A program made the translations under genes and the position numbers. 64,000 nt of DNA from Collybia mongolica. Lineage: Eukaryota; Basidiomycota; Agaricomycetes; Agaricales; Clitocybaceae. The stretch covers positions 5,642,001 through 5,706,000 of the forward strand of contig JAAXNY010000001.1 of the NCBI GenBank assembly GCA_013420905.1, in the 5' to 3' direction. A model generated the notes under the pieces. It was not told the DNA's origin, ran no database searches, and was given only the letters and a program-made list of their open reading frames with translations. Positions 23,326 to 36,671 of the stretch are shown one piece after another (the stretch's first letter is position 1; each line of letters starts with the position of its first letter).

Positions 23326-25923
23326 ATGCCAATCGTTCAATTCGCGCCATTTTCTTCACTTATCCAACCATCCTTTTGGCATGAGCTCACAAATCTCAAG
23401 ATTGACGTCCTTCGCTTGTCAGATGAGGCTTTACCGATTTCCGGATCCTATTCGACCGGAAGATCTGTGAAGGACCGCGAAACAGGGCAGGAGATCGCGT
23501 TAGGGTGCAATCTGAGCGTGGGTTCTGAGTCTTTTGATAAGGATTTCAAGTGCGTCTGATCATCTTGCGTGTTTATCCTGCATTCACGGATCATAGGCCA
23601 TCATACGGATCGATTGCAGTCTCGGGAACGTTCAAGAACTACAATACCATAGAAGAGTTTAAAGCCGCAGATAAGACGGCACTGTTCAATCAGGAAGTGG
23701 AAAAGGTGAGAGTGAGGTTGCTAGCCGTTTCGTACATGGACTGACCCTGGCTAGATATGGGAGCACACGTTGAAGACGCGTGACACCTCTTTGCTCACTC
23801 AATTTCTCCTCATCACATTCGCTGATCTCAAGAAATACAAGTATTACTACTGGTTCGCGTTTCCCGCATTTGTGTCGAAGCCAGCATGGGAAATCGCGGA
23901 AGATGGTTGGAAGGATGCTTCTAATGAATTCTCGTCTAACGCGGTTAGTAACGGCCGTGTCTTTGTCTATAATTTCATTTTCGCTGACGTATCCACAGCT
24001 CACTTCTATTCATGGTCAACTACGCTCTCACCCGACCCCACTTCCTTTCTTCCTAGTGCGTTCCGACGCGTCTGGGACGGCCATCTCCCCTGTAGAAACT
24101 TATTCCACTTTCTTTGAATCAACCCCCTCATCATCAGTACGTTTTGAAGATCCCCCTTTAGAGTGTTCGCTAAACATCTTACAGCAAACGATCGCTTTCG
24201 TAGACCCCTCCGCAAACCTCGCCAACCCTGGATGGCCACTCCGTAATCTCCTCGCATACCTCAGGGCGCTCTACCCCAACAACACTTCCTCTGTTCGCGT
24301 TCTATGCTGGCGTGATACAGAGATTCACACAACTTGGAAAAGTCGTTTCGGTGTTGTCGAAGTTGCTGCAGCCGCATCGGAGACAAGTATGCGTCCCGCA
24401 GCCGTCGGATGGGAGAAGAATCCACAGGGAAAGCTGGGGCCACGCATTGCGGACCTAGCACCAATGATGGATCCCGAAAGGTCAGTCTAGCACCTTTCGA
24501 CTAGGGCCGTGCCATCAGCTCACTGCACAATAGGCTGGCGCATCAGGCAGTGGATCTCAACCTTAAACTCATGCGATGGCGGATCCTACCCTCCCTTGAC
24601 CTTGAGAAGATTTCGACCACAAAATGCCTGCTGCTCGGTGCAGGGACCCTGGGATGTTACGTTGCTCGGACACTGATGGTTTGTAACAACTCCTGACTGT
24701 ACGCGGTGCGCTGATGCATTGGGCGCAGGGCTGGGGCGTGCGCACCATAACCTTTGTTGATTCCTCGCGCGTCTCGTTTTCAAACCCGGTCCGCCAGCCC
24801 TTGTTCGAGTTTGAAGATTGTCTCGGTGGTGGTAAGCCCAAGGCGGAGTGCGCCGCGGCGAGGTTGAAGAAAATCTACCCAGGAATAGTAGGTCGTTTTT
24901 ACGTAAGGATTAACAAAAGCTCACCTCACATAGAACGCATCAGGACACATGTTATCGATCCCAATGCCGGGGCACCCCGTACCATCTGCGTCTATTGAAC
25001 AAACCAAGGTAGACGTACAGAAACTAGAGGCGCTGATTGCAGATCACGACTCTGTGTTCCTCCTCATGGATTCACGCGAAAGCCGATGGCTGCCGACCGT
25101 CATCGGGGCAGCAAGGGGAAAAGTACATATTACCTTTCCTGGCTCCAATGATATTAATACTAGATCAGATCGTTATTAACGCGGCCTTGGGCTTTGACAC
25201 CTTCCTGGTGATGCGTCATGGCACACGCGCTGCATCTGCTCCACTGAATGGAAAGGCTAATCCGAGACTCGGATGTTATTATTGCAATGATATCGTTGCT
25301 CCCTCAGATGTGGGTATTTCTCAATCAGTTGGGTTGGGGGCATCAGTGCTGATTGAAAGCATAGTCACTAACAGATCGAACACTTGACCAAATGTGTACT
25401 GTGACGCGGCCGGGGCTTGCCTCCATAGCTGCGTCGACAGCCGTCGAACTGCTTGCGTCGCTTTTACAGCATCCTGATGGGTAATGAAATCTTCCTATCA
25501 TTTCCCCTGTTTCTTACTGATTTGACAGGGTTCACGCTGCTGCTCCGCCGCCCTCGCAGAACACCGACAGGGGTGAATCCGACAACGGGGGCGTCTTGGG
25601 ACTAGTACCACATCAACTCCGCGGGTTCCTTGCACAATTCCGAAATATGCACATCGTAGGGGCAGCTTATGACAAATGCACTGGGTGCAGCGAGACGGTA
25701 AGTTCTAATTCACGTTCTCCGTATTCTGCGTTTCAGTGGTTCTGAGTATTTCTCTCAGGTCTTGCAAGCTTATGAGAAGGACGGCTTTAATATGATGTTA
25801 AAAGCGTTCAATGACCAGCAGTTCTTGCCTGCGCTGACCGGGCTGGATAAACTCTACGATGAGGGTGAGGCCGCGTTGGAAAGTGTCGACTGGGATGAAG
25901 AGGACGAAACTAATGACTTTTGA
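23326..25923 (+). CDS. ATG7: Ubiquitin-like modifier-activating enzyme Atg7
   Basis: This is the E1-like enzyme that activates Atg12 and Atg8 for autophagy. Exons: 23326-23549, 23597-23705, 23755-23943, 23999-24480, 24534-24678, 24729-24887, 24934-25122, 25169-25313, 25375-25480, 25529-25697 and 25759-25923. They join in frame to 693 residues, the normal Atg7 length. The N-terminal domain begins [16 protein letters not shown]. The adenylation domain has the [10 protein letters not shown] nucleotide loop (about 368-377). The catalytic cysteine lies in [10 protein letters not shown] (Cys555). Zinc-binding pairs CYYC and CTGC and an acidic C-terminus ([11 protein letters not shown]) are present. 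All introns are 46-61 bp. A decayed second copy lies at 36580-38740. Confidence 0.96.
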
Positions 25924-26985
25924 CGAGCGATACGATCTTTTCTTTGTATGCCTCATGAATCCTTTTAACATTTTTGACTTTCCTGGATCTGAACGACCAC
26001 AACCCCTAGGTCAAGTTCACAACATCGAGAAATGCGGATTCTCCGTGATGACCGAATCACTAAAGATATCCTAAACTGAATACCTCTGATTGTCGGCCAG
26101 TCACATGATTATATTTCGCTTGATCCGTCTTGTCCGTCGGCGAGATCGCCGGTGGAGAAGGAACTCTATGAAGCTTAACGTAATGCAGCAAGCAACGATT
26201 AGACCCATCCTGATTGTTGCTTTTCGCCTTATCATTTCGCTTGCACGGTAGTATTGCACCCGCATTGCTGAGGACAATAACTCATATGCTTTATTTCTAG
26301 ACATCCTCCGACCATATTACCCTCGCGCCTCGACATAAATTGTGTCCCATCAGGCGCAGGATCGCTCCCCTATTCTTCAGGGAAGTGGAAGCACCCCTAA
26401 ATCGATATTTACATTTCCGTTTTTGCCGCCGGTCGCTCTTCGGGCCTGTGATGAATGCGCTCGCTGAATGGGGACTTCTGGGCCCGCATTATTTCAAGTT
26501 TCTCGTGCAAGGCACAGGGTCAAGCTAACCAGTCTGCAATGACTGACCTTTCCAAGGCGTAGCTCGGCCAGCTCTGAAATCATTTTTCGGCGGTCATGGG
26601 CATAGGGTATATCCAAAGGCCCTAACGTGGGGCGCGGGAGGTACTAAACTGTAACCAGGGGAAATTAGGGGGCTGGAAACTGATAACCAGTTACGAAGCA
26701 TAAATATCATCGTAAGTCATGCCGCAAAATGCTGTACAACCCGAACACCTACCATACAGCATCATTCCGCGTTGTTGCAGTTAAAAGGCGGGGCCCCAGA
26801 TTGGGAACCATTGGAATCAAGCACCATGTCGCCTACCACACAACCGATAACAGAGATGTGAGTGGTGATTATCACATTGGTCGAGTCAACGATTCTACTC
26901 CATCTTTTCACCTGCAGAACTGGCTCTATGGTGATTATAGCTTATCCCTTCCGCTCAAGCGTCTATCGAGCGCAATAAATATTAG
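25924..26985. other. Intergenic region between ATG7 and the DUF6534-like gene
   Basis: This is host-composition DNA, about 1.06 kb. No gene is supported; a 67-codon minus-strand frame (26101-26304) has no recognisable features. It should contain the 3' flank of ATG7 and the promoter and first short exons of the downstream gene, which I cannot place. Confidence 0.35.
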
Positions 26986-27882
26986 CTGCTAGGTATGATG
27001 ATTAATTGTGGTCTCTATGGAATTCTCTGTGTACAAGTATGTAAGTACTGATCTCTTCATGTTCATAAGTGACATAAGTTCTAATGTATGTTATCGCGCA
27101 GGGATATACTACGCTGCGTTTCGGAATCGACCGCCTCATCCTCAAAATTCTTGTTTACGGATGTTTCGTGGTCGAGACTCTGCAAACCTTACTACTGGCA
27201 GTGGATGGATATGATGTTTTTGTGACACATATGGGCAACATCTTCTCTATTGACCAGGCTCGCCTATATTGGCTCTCGACTACTACTGTTCTTAGTGGAA
27301 TTGGTATGTCTAAATCATGTGTGCACATAAAATATGCGCTTTACAATATCACTAATTATAGCCCTTCAGTGACGACCACAGGACAATTATTATATGCATA
27401 CCGCCTACAGATCGTTTTAAATTCGTGGATTATTTCGACGTCCATCACTCTTGTAAGTTTATCTTATACGTATGGCTTTTCGCAAGCTGAGAAATAAAGA
27501 AGAGTTGTATGTCTGTGCGGGTGCTACCCAAATGGTTATAGTGGCACTCATTCGTTCATCTGGGAGAATTAGCTCAGTCCTCAGTGATGGCTTCGTAACC
27601 TGTCTGGTCAGATCACTTTGTTGCCTTTGAGCGCTCATCACAGCTCACACTTTTTTACTACCCAAGGTATTCTTCATAATCAATATACTCTGCGACATCG
27701 AGATAACAATCTGCATCATCTACTACGTAAAAAATCTCACACGTCAGGTTGCATATCCTTATCAATTTCAGAGCTGTCGCGCCACCACCCAATCTCCAAC
27801 GCTCGCCTTCGTCACCAGGTCAAACACCTAAGTAGACTAATCGTCGAAACCGGCAGTTGCATAGGTGGGTTTCGTGATTCAC

Positions 27883-29263
27883 CATCAGCAAATCCTGGGT
27901 CCCCTGCAGAGATCTGCTAGCAGCCCTGCATAGATACCCATAGACACCCATAGTGCCATAGATGCCATAGAGTAGGTTCTGTTGCTGTACACCTCTGTGT
28001 AGACCTCCATAGCTCTCAGCAGTTATAGCTAAATTTATGCTCATCTGTAAAGTGCTACGAGGTCCTGGATAGTTCCACTTTTTACTGGGCAGAGCATGAG
28101 AGATTATGGTTCCAGTCTGTAGACACACCCCTTGCTTTCAAGATTTGTACAGTCCAGGAGAATAGGGCAGACAGTATTCCATTACATTGCCACATTTTTA
28201 GTGAGGTGGGGTTATTATCTATGAATTTAATAGGTAATGAGGATTACTCTAACCAAGTCTGACAGTCAATCAATAACATTACAAAGTCCCAGACCATTGA
28301 GTATACTAACCTACAGTAGGCGCAGGTGCAGGACAATCCGTTTCTGACAGTTAGTGTAAATGGGTACAAATGAGTGTTCACCTACCAATGATGCCTCAGG
28401 TTGATCATACAGTGCCATATAATTGTTCTGCCACAGGTTATTATGTGTAGAAATGTAGTGCAAGAGCATGCTTACCCTAACTTGTAGATGTTAACGAAGG
28501 TGACATCTCCCCATGGTAAACCCAGCCCTGCCAGCACTGCAGACTTCTTTGGCCAGCTTTCTGAATTGCATCATGATCCACAGACACCCTTAGTCTAGGT
28601 CCAAGACACTAAGTTCTTCCTTGTTAGTCTAGTCTTGTCTAGCATGGCTAGTTGTTGAACATTGAGATGTGGAATTGTAAGGTGGGAGGAATTCGCCTCA
28701 TAAACAGAACTTCGAATTGCCACCTCAGACCTCTAACAACACAGCAATACAGTTAAACCCAATGCCGGTAGACCCATGACACTTCACATGACAGGTGTGG
28801 TAATCACATGGTATGGCCCGGCAACACCATACCTGTACCTGCCACACCACAGTTTGAACCAAGCCATGCCCAACACTAGTCTTGGAGAATTTCGAATGGA
28901 ATTTTGTCTTGAGATGTTTGACCCAGCGTTCATTGCCCTATCATGCAGTATGCATCCTAAGTAAACTTAGACAAGGCACAAAAACCTGTATTTTGCATAC
29001 ATACAATAATGTTGGATTTTGAATTTTAGGTAAGTTTGGCCCAATTTTGCACAACCTGCCAAACCAAGCATATCCCTGGGCAGATAAGGTAGTAAATATA
29101 CAGAACTGTGTAGAAGTATGAGCCACTATGGATATCAGGACAGACAGGGTGGATTCTACACACAACTGCAAAGCACTGCAGAGTTCAGTACAACATCTAT
29201 GGATGGCTATGGGCACTACAAGGTCTGTTGGCTGATTGTGAGAAAAATCAGGGTTTGCTGATG
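27883..29263. mobile_element. Non-autonomous element E1 (1381 bp)
   Basis: It begins CATCAGCAAATCCTG and ends with the inverted form CAGGGTTTGCTGATG, flanked by AC on both sides (27881-27882, 29264-29265). Removing it and one AC restores intron sequence matching copy B (...ATCACACCT), so the boundaries are supported by an empty site. A related element, E2, is at 33822-35522. No transposase ORF is seen. Confidence 0.8.
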
Positions 29264-29274
29264 ACATCACACCT

Positions 29275-29439
29275 AGGGCTGTGCACCGTAACCATACATG
29301 ATGGCTGTATGGCTGTAATTGTATGGGTCCCAATACCATACCATTGGGGCAAAAGATGTAGGTCAAACAGCCATACAGGATATGGGACGTATACCATATC
29401 CAGCCATAGGATGGCAGGTTGAAACGGCTGTCAATGGTT
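29275..29439. mobile_element. hAT-like fragment in the same intron
   Basis: The insert begins AGGGCTGTGCACCGTAAC and is absent from the paralogous intron. It is bracketed by TCACACCT (29267-29274) and TGACACCT (29440-29447), a 7/8 match consistent with an 8-bp hAT target duplication. It carries repeated GGCTGTATGGCTG-type words. No clear inverted end is seen on the right. Confidence 0.5.
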
Positions 29440-29814
29440 TGACACCTCTATTATCTCACAGTTAGTCAAACAGGTATGGTTTTGACTATTTGCTTCATTC
29501 TCTATGTTTCCTGCAGGAACTCAATCTACTTTGTTGTTCCATATGTGATGATGTCCAAACTTTATTCAATCACTCTGGTACTCATGTTGAACAACCGCAT
29601 CATCATTCCTGGTGGGCACAATGATATAAAATTGGACAGTATCATCATTTTGCTGTGGAGCCTAAATTCAGTGGTGACTTTGGGCATGTACACAAGGTCG
29701 CATAGAGGGGATCTGGACTCAAGATTGACAGGTATAGATTTGGCTGTCCATGGTGGGCATGGGGCAGGCCCAGATAACCATGAAGCTGTTAATGTTGTTG
29801 CATCATCCACTTGA

Positions 29815-31857
29815 ACAAACATATCACATTGATGCAGGCATATACACCCAATAATGTTGCTAAAGTGAGTCATGCAATGCTATGGAACAACATAGAGCTA
29901 CACTGAAGAAATTACAAGCTATGGATTTGTTTGTAGCTCCATGAGATGAACCTGTTCTCGATTCAGCCTACTTGGGGAGAAAGGGGGGGCTGGACACTGC
30001 CCGTTTATCTGTCCAAGGCCAAATTCATCAGTAATTGGGTGTTTTAGTTTCTGGAGGTTGCTCAACTTGAGCAACCAGTGGAAACCAGCAAAAGCCCAGA
30101 AACTTGGGAACTTGGCAACCCAGGTCCATTTTCTTGGAAACCTATCTGGATGCACCAGAGCAGAAACCTGGGAAACTTACCAAAACCTCGGAAACTTTGG
30201 TTGTACGTCATAATCTATGGCATATGCTATCTACAAGGGTATAGGAAGATGGAAAATAGTATGGCGAGGGCACGTAATGAGTAAACGAACACATATGAAC
30301 AACTGTGAAGGAACTATGCTTTCTGAGGGCTTGAAGGAATGTACAAATCTTTGCGGTATGCCAAAAGTCATGATGCATTGGACAGCTTTAATTCCTTCTT
30401 TGTAAACCATTTCATTGATCATCACACTCATGAACTTATTGGTAGCTTGTAGCAACATGGGTTGTTTGGTGCTTTGTGTAGGGTGGTGCAGGTTTCTAGG
30501 TTTCTAGGTTTCCAAGTTCTCAGAAACCTGAAAACCGACAGAAACCAGCAGAAACCCGGAAATTAATTTGCCAGTTTACTGATGTTGTTTGGGGTGCAGG
30601 CTGTAGCTGAAGAAGTAACCACAACAAGTTAGTTGTTAATACATGCAATTGTGACAACCCCAGTGACTAGAGGACTAATATTGTGGCTGTTTTTTTTCAT
30701 ATGTCTTCTACTGCGTTGGCAGGGTCTGGGATCACTATGAGCATCATAGAAGCACAATTAGGTGACAATTTGGAGCTGAAAGGCTGGCCAATCTAAAGAA
30801 AAGGAGACTCCTTCATAGAGTGATGGTGTGCTTACTCCACTCAAGTTCAGATGCCCCTGGTCTCTTTTTCTGTCATGACAATAGGAAACCCTACTCCAGC
30901 TTTGTCGCAATTCAAACACAGACAACTGGCTTCCTTTAGGGGGCAAGGAGGCAGTGTTGGAAGCATGAATGGGCATGAAACTTGAAGTCAAACAATCATT
31001 GTCATCATCAATAATAGCATTCACCCCCAGCCGCATTTTCCAAATCCATACACCAAACTGTGTCAATGGTGTAATTATGGAGATGGATATTTATCAACAT
31101 ATCAAAAGGACTGTAGGCCAAGGCCAACTAGTACTGACCTAGTTGTCCTTGGACCATAGTACAGACTCAAGTAACCATGAATTCGTGAGTATCTCTCCTC
31201 GATTTGGCTAATTTGATACATCAACTCAGGTTGACAAGGGGGGGATGTGCAGTTGTAGAGCGCAACTGGAGCATACGCTGATTAATATAGGATGCTATAA
31301 CAGAGAGGAGTATTTGTAAATGAGTGAAGGGAACTAACCAGACTATACACATTCTAGGGTTGTGTACCATAGCCTTGATTTTTCATGACCCTGTGCATAG
31401 GCAGTTGCTATGTGAGGACCAAGTTGAGAAAGTGTCAAGTGACCATTGCGTGTGCCCATGAGCCTAGGTCTGAATGAATTCCCATCCAGAATCACTTGTT
31501 TGACATGTTTCAAACATCTGGGACGGGGCATCAGGAAAAATGACATTTGTCATTCTTATCAAATATTGCAATATCTTGTAGATTCTCAAAATTTGGCAAA
31601 TAATGATCAAGATTTTGATAAATTGCCACAAATTACATGGTGGGGCATGATATTTTATCCATTTGTGTAACTTCTTGTCAAAATTTGATCCTTCCTAACA
31701 GATTGTGCATAATCCCACTCCAGACAAGGTGCTGGAGAATTGGCTTGTGTCATTAATTCCAGGAGATAGTAACTGCTGAATGAAAAAAATTATGCTAGAT
31801 TGAAGATGACAAAGTCTGTCAGGTTCAGATAATTCCCCAAGTTGAGTGCAAGGAGTA
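29815..31857. other. Transposon debris
   Basis: No intact gene is present. Between 30079 and 30560, clusters of GAAACC on the left face clusters of GGTTTC on the right, a diffuse inverted repeat that looks like subterminal binding sites of a DNA transposon. A TAGGGTTGTGTACCATAG end-like motif is at 31354. Minus-strand frames at 31343-31546 may continue the Plavaka relic. Confidence 0.4.
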
Positions 31858-32181
31858 TCACATTGGACAGTCACCAGTAATGGTAGTAACAAGTACTTGT
31901 TCTGGATAATCACCAATAAAGCAGGCAAATAATGGATGGCCATGACAGGTCAGACCATCACTATCAATGAATGCCATACCATTGTGTCCAGCACTCTCAG
32001 GAAGAAAAAGAATATAGTTCATGCATGCATGGTATAAGTGACAAGTCCTATTTATAAAGCAAGCATTTTGTGGGCTCAGAATTGATGTGAACACTGACTT
32101 GTCTTTCAGTACTGCATCTTGACATCTGAGTTTGTTCAGCTCATTTTGTACATGTTTGTCACCCTCTGGCACCCTTGTCAC
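31858..32181 (-). pseudogene. Plavaka (CACTA-like) transposase fragment
   Basis: A 107-codon frame includes CHLYHACMNYILFLPES and HPLFACFIGDYPEQVLVTTI, which match the pattern of fungal Plavaka transposases (a conserved HP-I-L-A-C-...-DYPEQ-L-V-T block). Related cysteine-containing sequence (CDTPCTQLGE) follows in another frame toward 31700. The rest of the transposase is not visible, so this is a relic. Confidence 0.6.
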
Positions 32182-33821
32182 CTTTCAGCCACAACTGGCA
32201 ATGGCCAAGGATTGATGGGTGATGCAGCACTGATCAACCTCATTCTCAACCACCACCACAACTCCCTTAGCCTCCCCTCCTGCCACTCCCACACTGTACA
32301 ACAATACTGCCAGATGCTCCAAGCATTCCATGGACCCTCCTCCTCTCATCTGAGGGATGTGAGGGCTATAACATCTGCTAGCACTAGTGCAAGGTGGACA
32401 CACATGGTGCAATGACAGGACCATCATCCGATGGGTGGGCACCCTCCATCCAGGTGCCCCCATTGGAAGGTGGCATCTCCCTGTTCCTAAACAGGGTAGT
32501 AGAGTGTGGGGGGGCACCTGAACTCACTATCCCAATACTCACTAGTAGCACAACCATGGTTAGTGGTCTTGTCACAATTTGCTCCATATCTGTTCACACT
32601 CTCTAGGCTTATGCTAAAATCCTAAAGGGCGCACAGGAGTCCAAATCAAGACAAAATTTGATACTGATGCCCTTATCAGGACCTATTGACACCATGTCTA
32701 CTTTCTCAAAGGTATAAAAGCTTCAAACATCCACCTGTTTCATTGCCTAATGGTGAAATTGTTCAAATTGGCCATGTAAGTGGTATGTTTTAGAATTGCT
32801 TCTTATTTTGACCAGTGTTTAGAGCTCTGGTTACCACAACTTGACAATAATCAAACCCTCACCTTCATCAATTTCAACAACATGAGTCACTTCTAACAAT
32901 TCTTACTATATTTCACAAATTACACACATTACACTACATATAGTACTTACTCTTTGATTTGTTTACTATACCCTGCTGTATATACTTTATCATAAAGGTT
33001 ATTCAATAATGATACCTATAATAATATGGCTTTTTACTGAACAAAATGTGGAAAAATGTGCAAGATGTAAAGCAAACTCAATCATTTCTGATCATGATTG
33101 CACAACAATATGATGAGATCATGCACATTCCTAATGCATTATTGTAGTATCTTTCAAAAACTTTCAAAAACTTGCAAAACTTGACAAAATCTCAAGGGGA
33201 TGTAGAATTTTTCAGAGATGTGGCACATTTGGTAAATTCTGAAAAACTTTGCATATTCTTCCATAAATCTACAACATTATGTAGTTTTCTAAAGGGACCT
33301 TTTTCCTGATGGGCAAGGCTTTCCCACACTGGTCTTGCAGCCTCAGCAGGTATGGTGTTTGTTGCATGGGTTTGGCATTGTCTGTGAACAACAGTAGGTC
33401 ATGTATTGGTATATGTGTTAATAATACAGTGAATATGCACTTCAGCTACATCATCCCTTAAAATCCAAGATATCAGCAAGGGTGCATGCCACCCCCATCT
33501 TCATTGTCCTTCTTTTCATCACCAATATACCTCCCAAGATGGAAATGGATGCATACTGGAAGACTGTCCAATGCCACAACACATATCCACAACCCTAGGA
33601 TGGGACCAAGAAACAGGGCCAATGATTATTTTGTGATGCCCTCTCCTGAATCTCTTTTGTTCTACACTTGCCTCAGCAGCTTGACCCTATGTAATGTCAT
33701 GCCCCTCCTCTCCTCTCCTTGCCATGCCCCCTCCTCCTCCAAGTTGGACTACTGGACCTAGGAAGTGGCTCAGGGTTTGTGATTAAGAGAATTTGCATGA
33801 AGGTGTAGTGATTTCTCTGTA
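32182..33821. other. AT-rich non-coding region
   Basis: No coding sequence is supported; the frames between 32185 and 32606 are overlapping open frames of biased composition. The stretch 32640-33480 is strongly AT-rich. Probably old transposon DNA. Confidence 0.35.
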
Positions 33822-35522
33822 CATCAGCAAATCCTGATCAGTCTGGTGCCTAGTGTGACAGCACTGTGCAGAGATCTACAGTACCACAGAGTCCACAGTA
33901 CATGTCCCTATAGTGGCAGCTCTGTATGGTGACACAGATCTTCTGTGAATCACTGTGTAAGCTATCATTTTCACTGTGTATGACTGCACAGGACAGGGGG
34001 ATTCCCTATAGAGCTTTCCAGTCATACCTATCCTCTGTATTGTTTTGGGTAATGCAATGAATTCAGGCAAGGAATGTTCAACAATAGAGGATCACACAGG
34101 TTCTCAAAATGAGGTGGCAATAAATATATTCACCAGCATGGGCATAAGCATAAATATAAGCTGAAAATATATGGCAGATGGGAAGCATATGGTAGATTAA
34201 GGATGGGTTACTAATTAGTTGAGAATGATGTCAAGATTCATGCCATCTGGGGTCAACTTCCCTCCCCTCAATCGCACCCTGGAATAGACACAAGTGGGTT
34301 CAAGTACCAAGGATACATGAGCACTTGCCTTCCAACCCTGCCAATGCCCTCCAACATATCACTAAACCTCTCACTATGATAACAACTCCCCCCAAGACCA
34401 CCAATAAGACCCATGACCACCCACATATTTCTGCATATCCATCAGGTCATTAGCACAATGTGGCAATCATACTGGGGTTGTTGAGGGATAGGGAGGTCCC
34501 TTGCTGCATCATTGTGCCATCGTCAGGGGTAGTTCTGAGTTTGGGGCCAGGAGCATAAGTGTGATGTGGCAGGTGTACAAGGGGGGTGAACATACCTGGT
34601 GGGTACTTCCTGACATGGCACGGGCAGTTAGCATGATGTGGCATGTGTACAAGGCTGGGAATACATACATACCTGGTGAGTATTCCCTGACATGGCCCAA
34701 ACAACATTATGCATTGTTTGGGAACATGTTACATGCAAGGCATCATTGGCTTGTTTGTAACCATGGGCAGCACCAGTGTTGTAGAGGTTGTGGATGCATG
34801 GGAGTAGGGACTAGGGATGGCCAGAGATTGAGGGAGGTGGAGAGGGGGGCCATTGTCCAGTCATTGTTGATGGTGATGAAGGTGGGTGGTCGTTTGCATG
34901 AGCTACCTTCTGAACAAAAGCACTAAGTATTTTGAAACTCAGCCTGAGAAACCTGCCCACCAAATGGGTGTGGGTTTTGACCATGATGTATGTACAATAC
35001 ATACCCACCCAAATATGTACTGCTTGGAGCAGGCATGGAGAAGCAACAACACCATCAAGGGAGATACGGTAGCATTGGCATGAGTACAAATGCTTGCAGG
35101 TTTAATCCCTCAGTTTGGCACAAAGGCCAATCCAAGATTGTTGAAGGAAACTACATCAGAATACAGTACCAAATTCTTCCTGAATAAATACATAGATGAG
35201 GAGCTATTTTATGCATTTTATTAGTTCCCATTACAGTTTTTTTTATCAAGCTACTTGTTCAACAACATGGACTTAGTGGCTAATCTGACACAATCTGTAT
35301 AGAAACAAGGGCTCCTTTATGATGATGTACAGGCCCGAAACATCCATACAAAGCTGCACAGAAAAGGCCCAATCTGTACAGGCCAAATGTACTCTATCCA
35401 GTTCTGCACAGAACTGTGAAGTCAAAGTCCAGCTCTGCATAGCACTGTGAAGACACCAATGAATTTGCGAGACACTGGGGTTCCTGTCGGCTATTTGTGG
35501 GAAAAATCAGGCTTTGCTGATG
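33822..35522. mobile_element. Non-autonomous element E2 (1701 bp)
   Basis: It has the same ends as E1: CATCAGCAAATCCTGAT on the left, ATCAGGCTTTGCTGATG on the right, with similar subterminal sequence (GGGAAAAATCAGG). TA flanks both sides (33820-33821, 35523-35524). The interior has many CTCTGCACAG-type words and no supported gene. Confidence 0.7.
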
Positions 35523-35524
35523 TA

Positions 35525-36579
35525 TTCGTTGACCTCAAATCCCAAAAATTTCGCAGGATCGGTCTCGAAATCCATTTCAACCGCGGATGTTCTGGTTGTT
35601 TCGATGCATTATAGGCAAAAGCCTGGAGTACCAAGAGTAGAGGTCAGGATCCAATCAGGACTTTCGGCTTGGTGCTTGTCAGTCGTTCGCATATAGACAA
35701 ACTCAAACCGCAGGACGTCTACTATATCCGGTGGCTCCCGCCCATCGTTAATCTGTTGCCAGTTGAGAGTTGCGTTGAGTGATGGAGAGTGTGCTAAGTT
35801 TTGCTATGATGGTAGTACTAGGTTGGACCTCAACACATAATCATGTCGCGATCGGGAGGCACGTGAGGGAACGGACCATTTTTTCGAACAACTTAATCTC
35901 TATCCATATTTCTACACCGGAGCCCACTCTAAGTATTTCGCTATGCCACTCAATTAATGTCTCAGTTCTGGTAATCAATCAGTCAAGAAGCTGCTTTAAC
36001 GAAAACCACATTCATTGGTTATAGGTTGAGGGCCAAGAAATGTGGCAAATAGGCAAAGTAATCCTAAGGGGTCCCGGGCATGGAGAAGATATTAGAAATG
36101 ATATAATAGTGCTCTTGATCAGGTCCTAGGACCATGGAGCAGTGGGAAACAAGACAGTAGACTTGGTCGCTGACAGGGGAACAACACCAATTCCCGTTCT
36201 TTTTTTGTAAGTACAATGCCCAGCCCCCCTGTAACTTGTATTCTAACCGTTTGCTAATGAGTGACTCGATCTGACCTTGACTTCCTTGATCCCCCAACTG
36301 CTGATTGGCATATGTGACTCCTGGGCATATGCGGCTCCACCTAATCGTTACTACAGTTTGCACCCTCACAAAAACTCTCGAGTTCTAGCACGCAACAGCA
36401 TTCAAGTTCACATACTCTGCACCAGTGCAGACAATGTGGCATCTAGGATGAACCATGTTGTCCTCATACCAACGCATTAACCTTTGCTTCTATGGCATCT
36501 GTGTGATGAAAGCACGCTCCCATGTAAGTAGAGTACATCTTCATGTGGCACTCAGGGGGCTATACCTCAACGACATCTC
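35525..36579. other. Host-like region left of the duplicated segment
   Basis: CpG content returns to host level. No gene is recognised. It may be upstream sequence of the duplicated ATG7 segment, but I could not align it convincingly. Confidence 0.3.
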
Positions 36580-36671
36580 CCTTGGTTTGGTATCTCTGAA
36601 ATCGCAACGGCTATGTAGAAAACATTCATACCATGCAACCATGGAACGTGGGTTTATGAGAGGAGGACCTA

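Larger units (their letters stand above)
26986..29814 (+). pseudogene. DUF6534-like membrane protein, copy A (disrupted)
   Basis: Exons align with copy B at 40766-42186: MINCGLYGILCVQV at 26998, the segment ILVYGCFVVETLQTLLLAVDGYDVF (27140-27220), TTTGQLLYAYRLQIV at 27370, and a C-terminal part after 29490 (CFILYVSC..., MMSKLYSITLVLMLNNR). These are hydrophobic segments of a multi-pass membrane protein of the fungal DUF6534 type; the function is unknown. An extra base near 27128 shifts the frame between YYAAFRN and DRLILK. A 1381-bp element and a further insertion of about 165 bp occupy the last intron, so the gene is probably dead. Confidence 0.75.
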
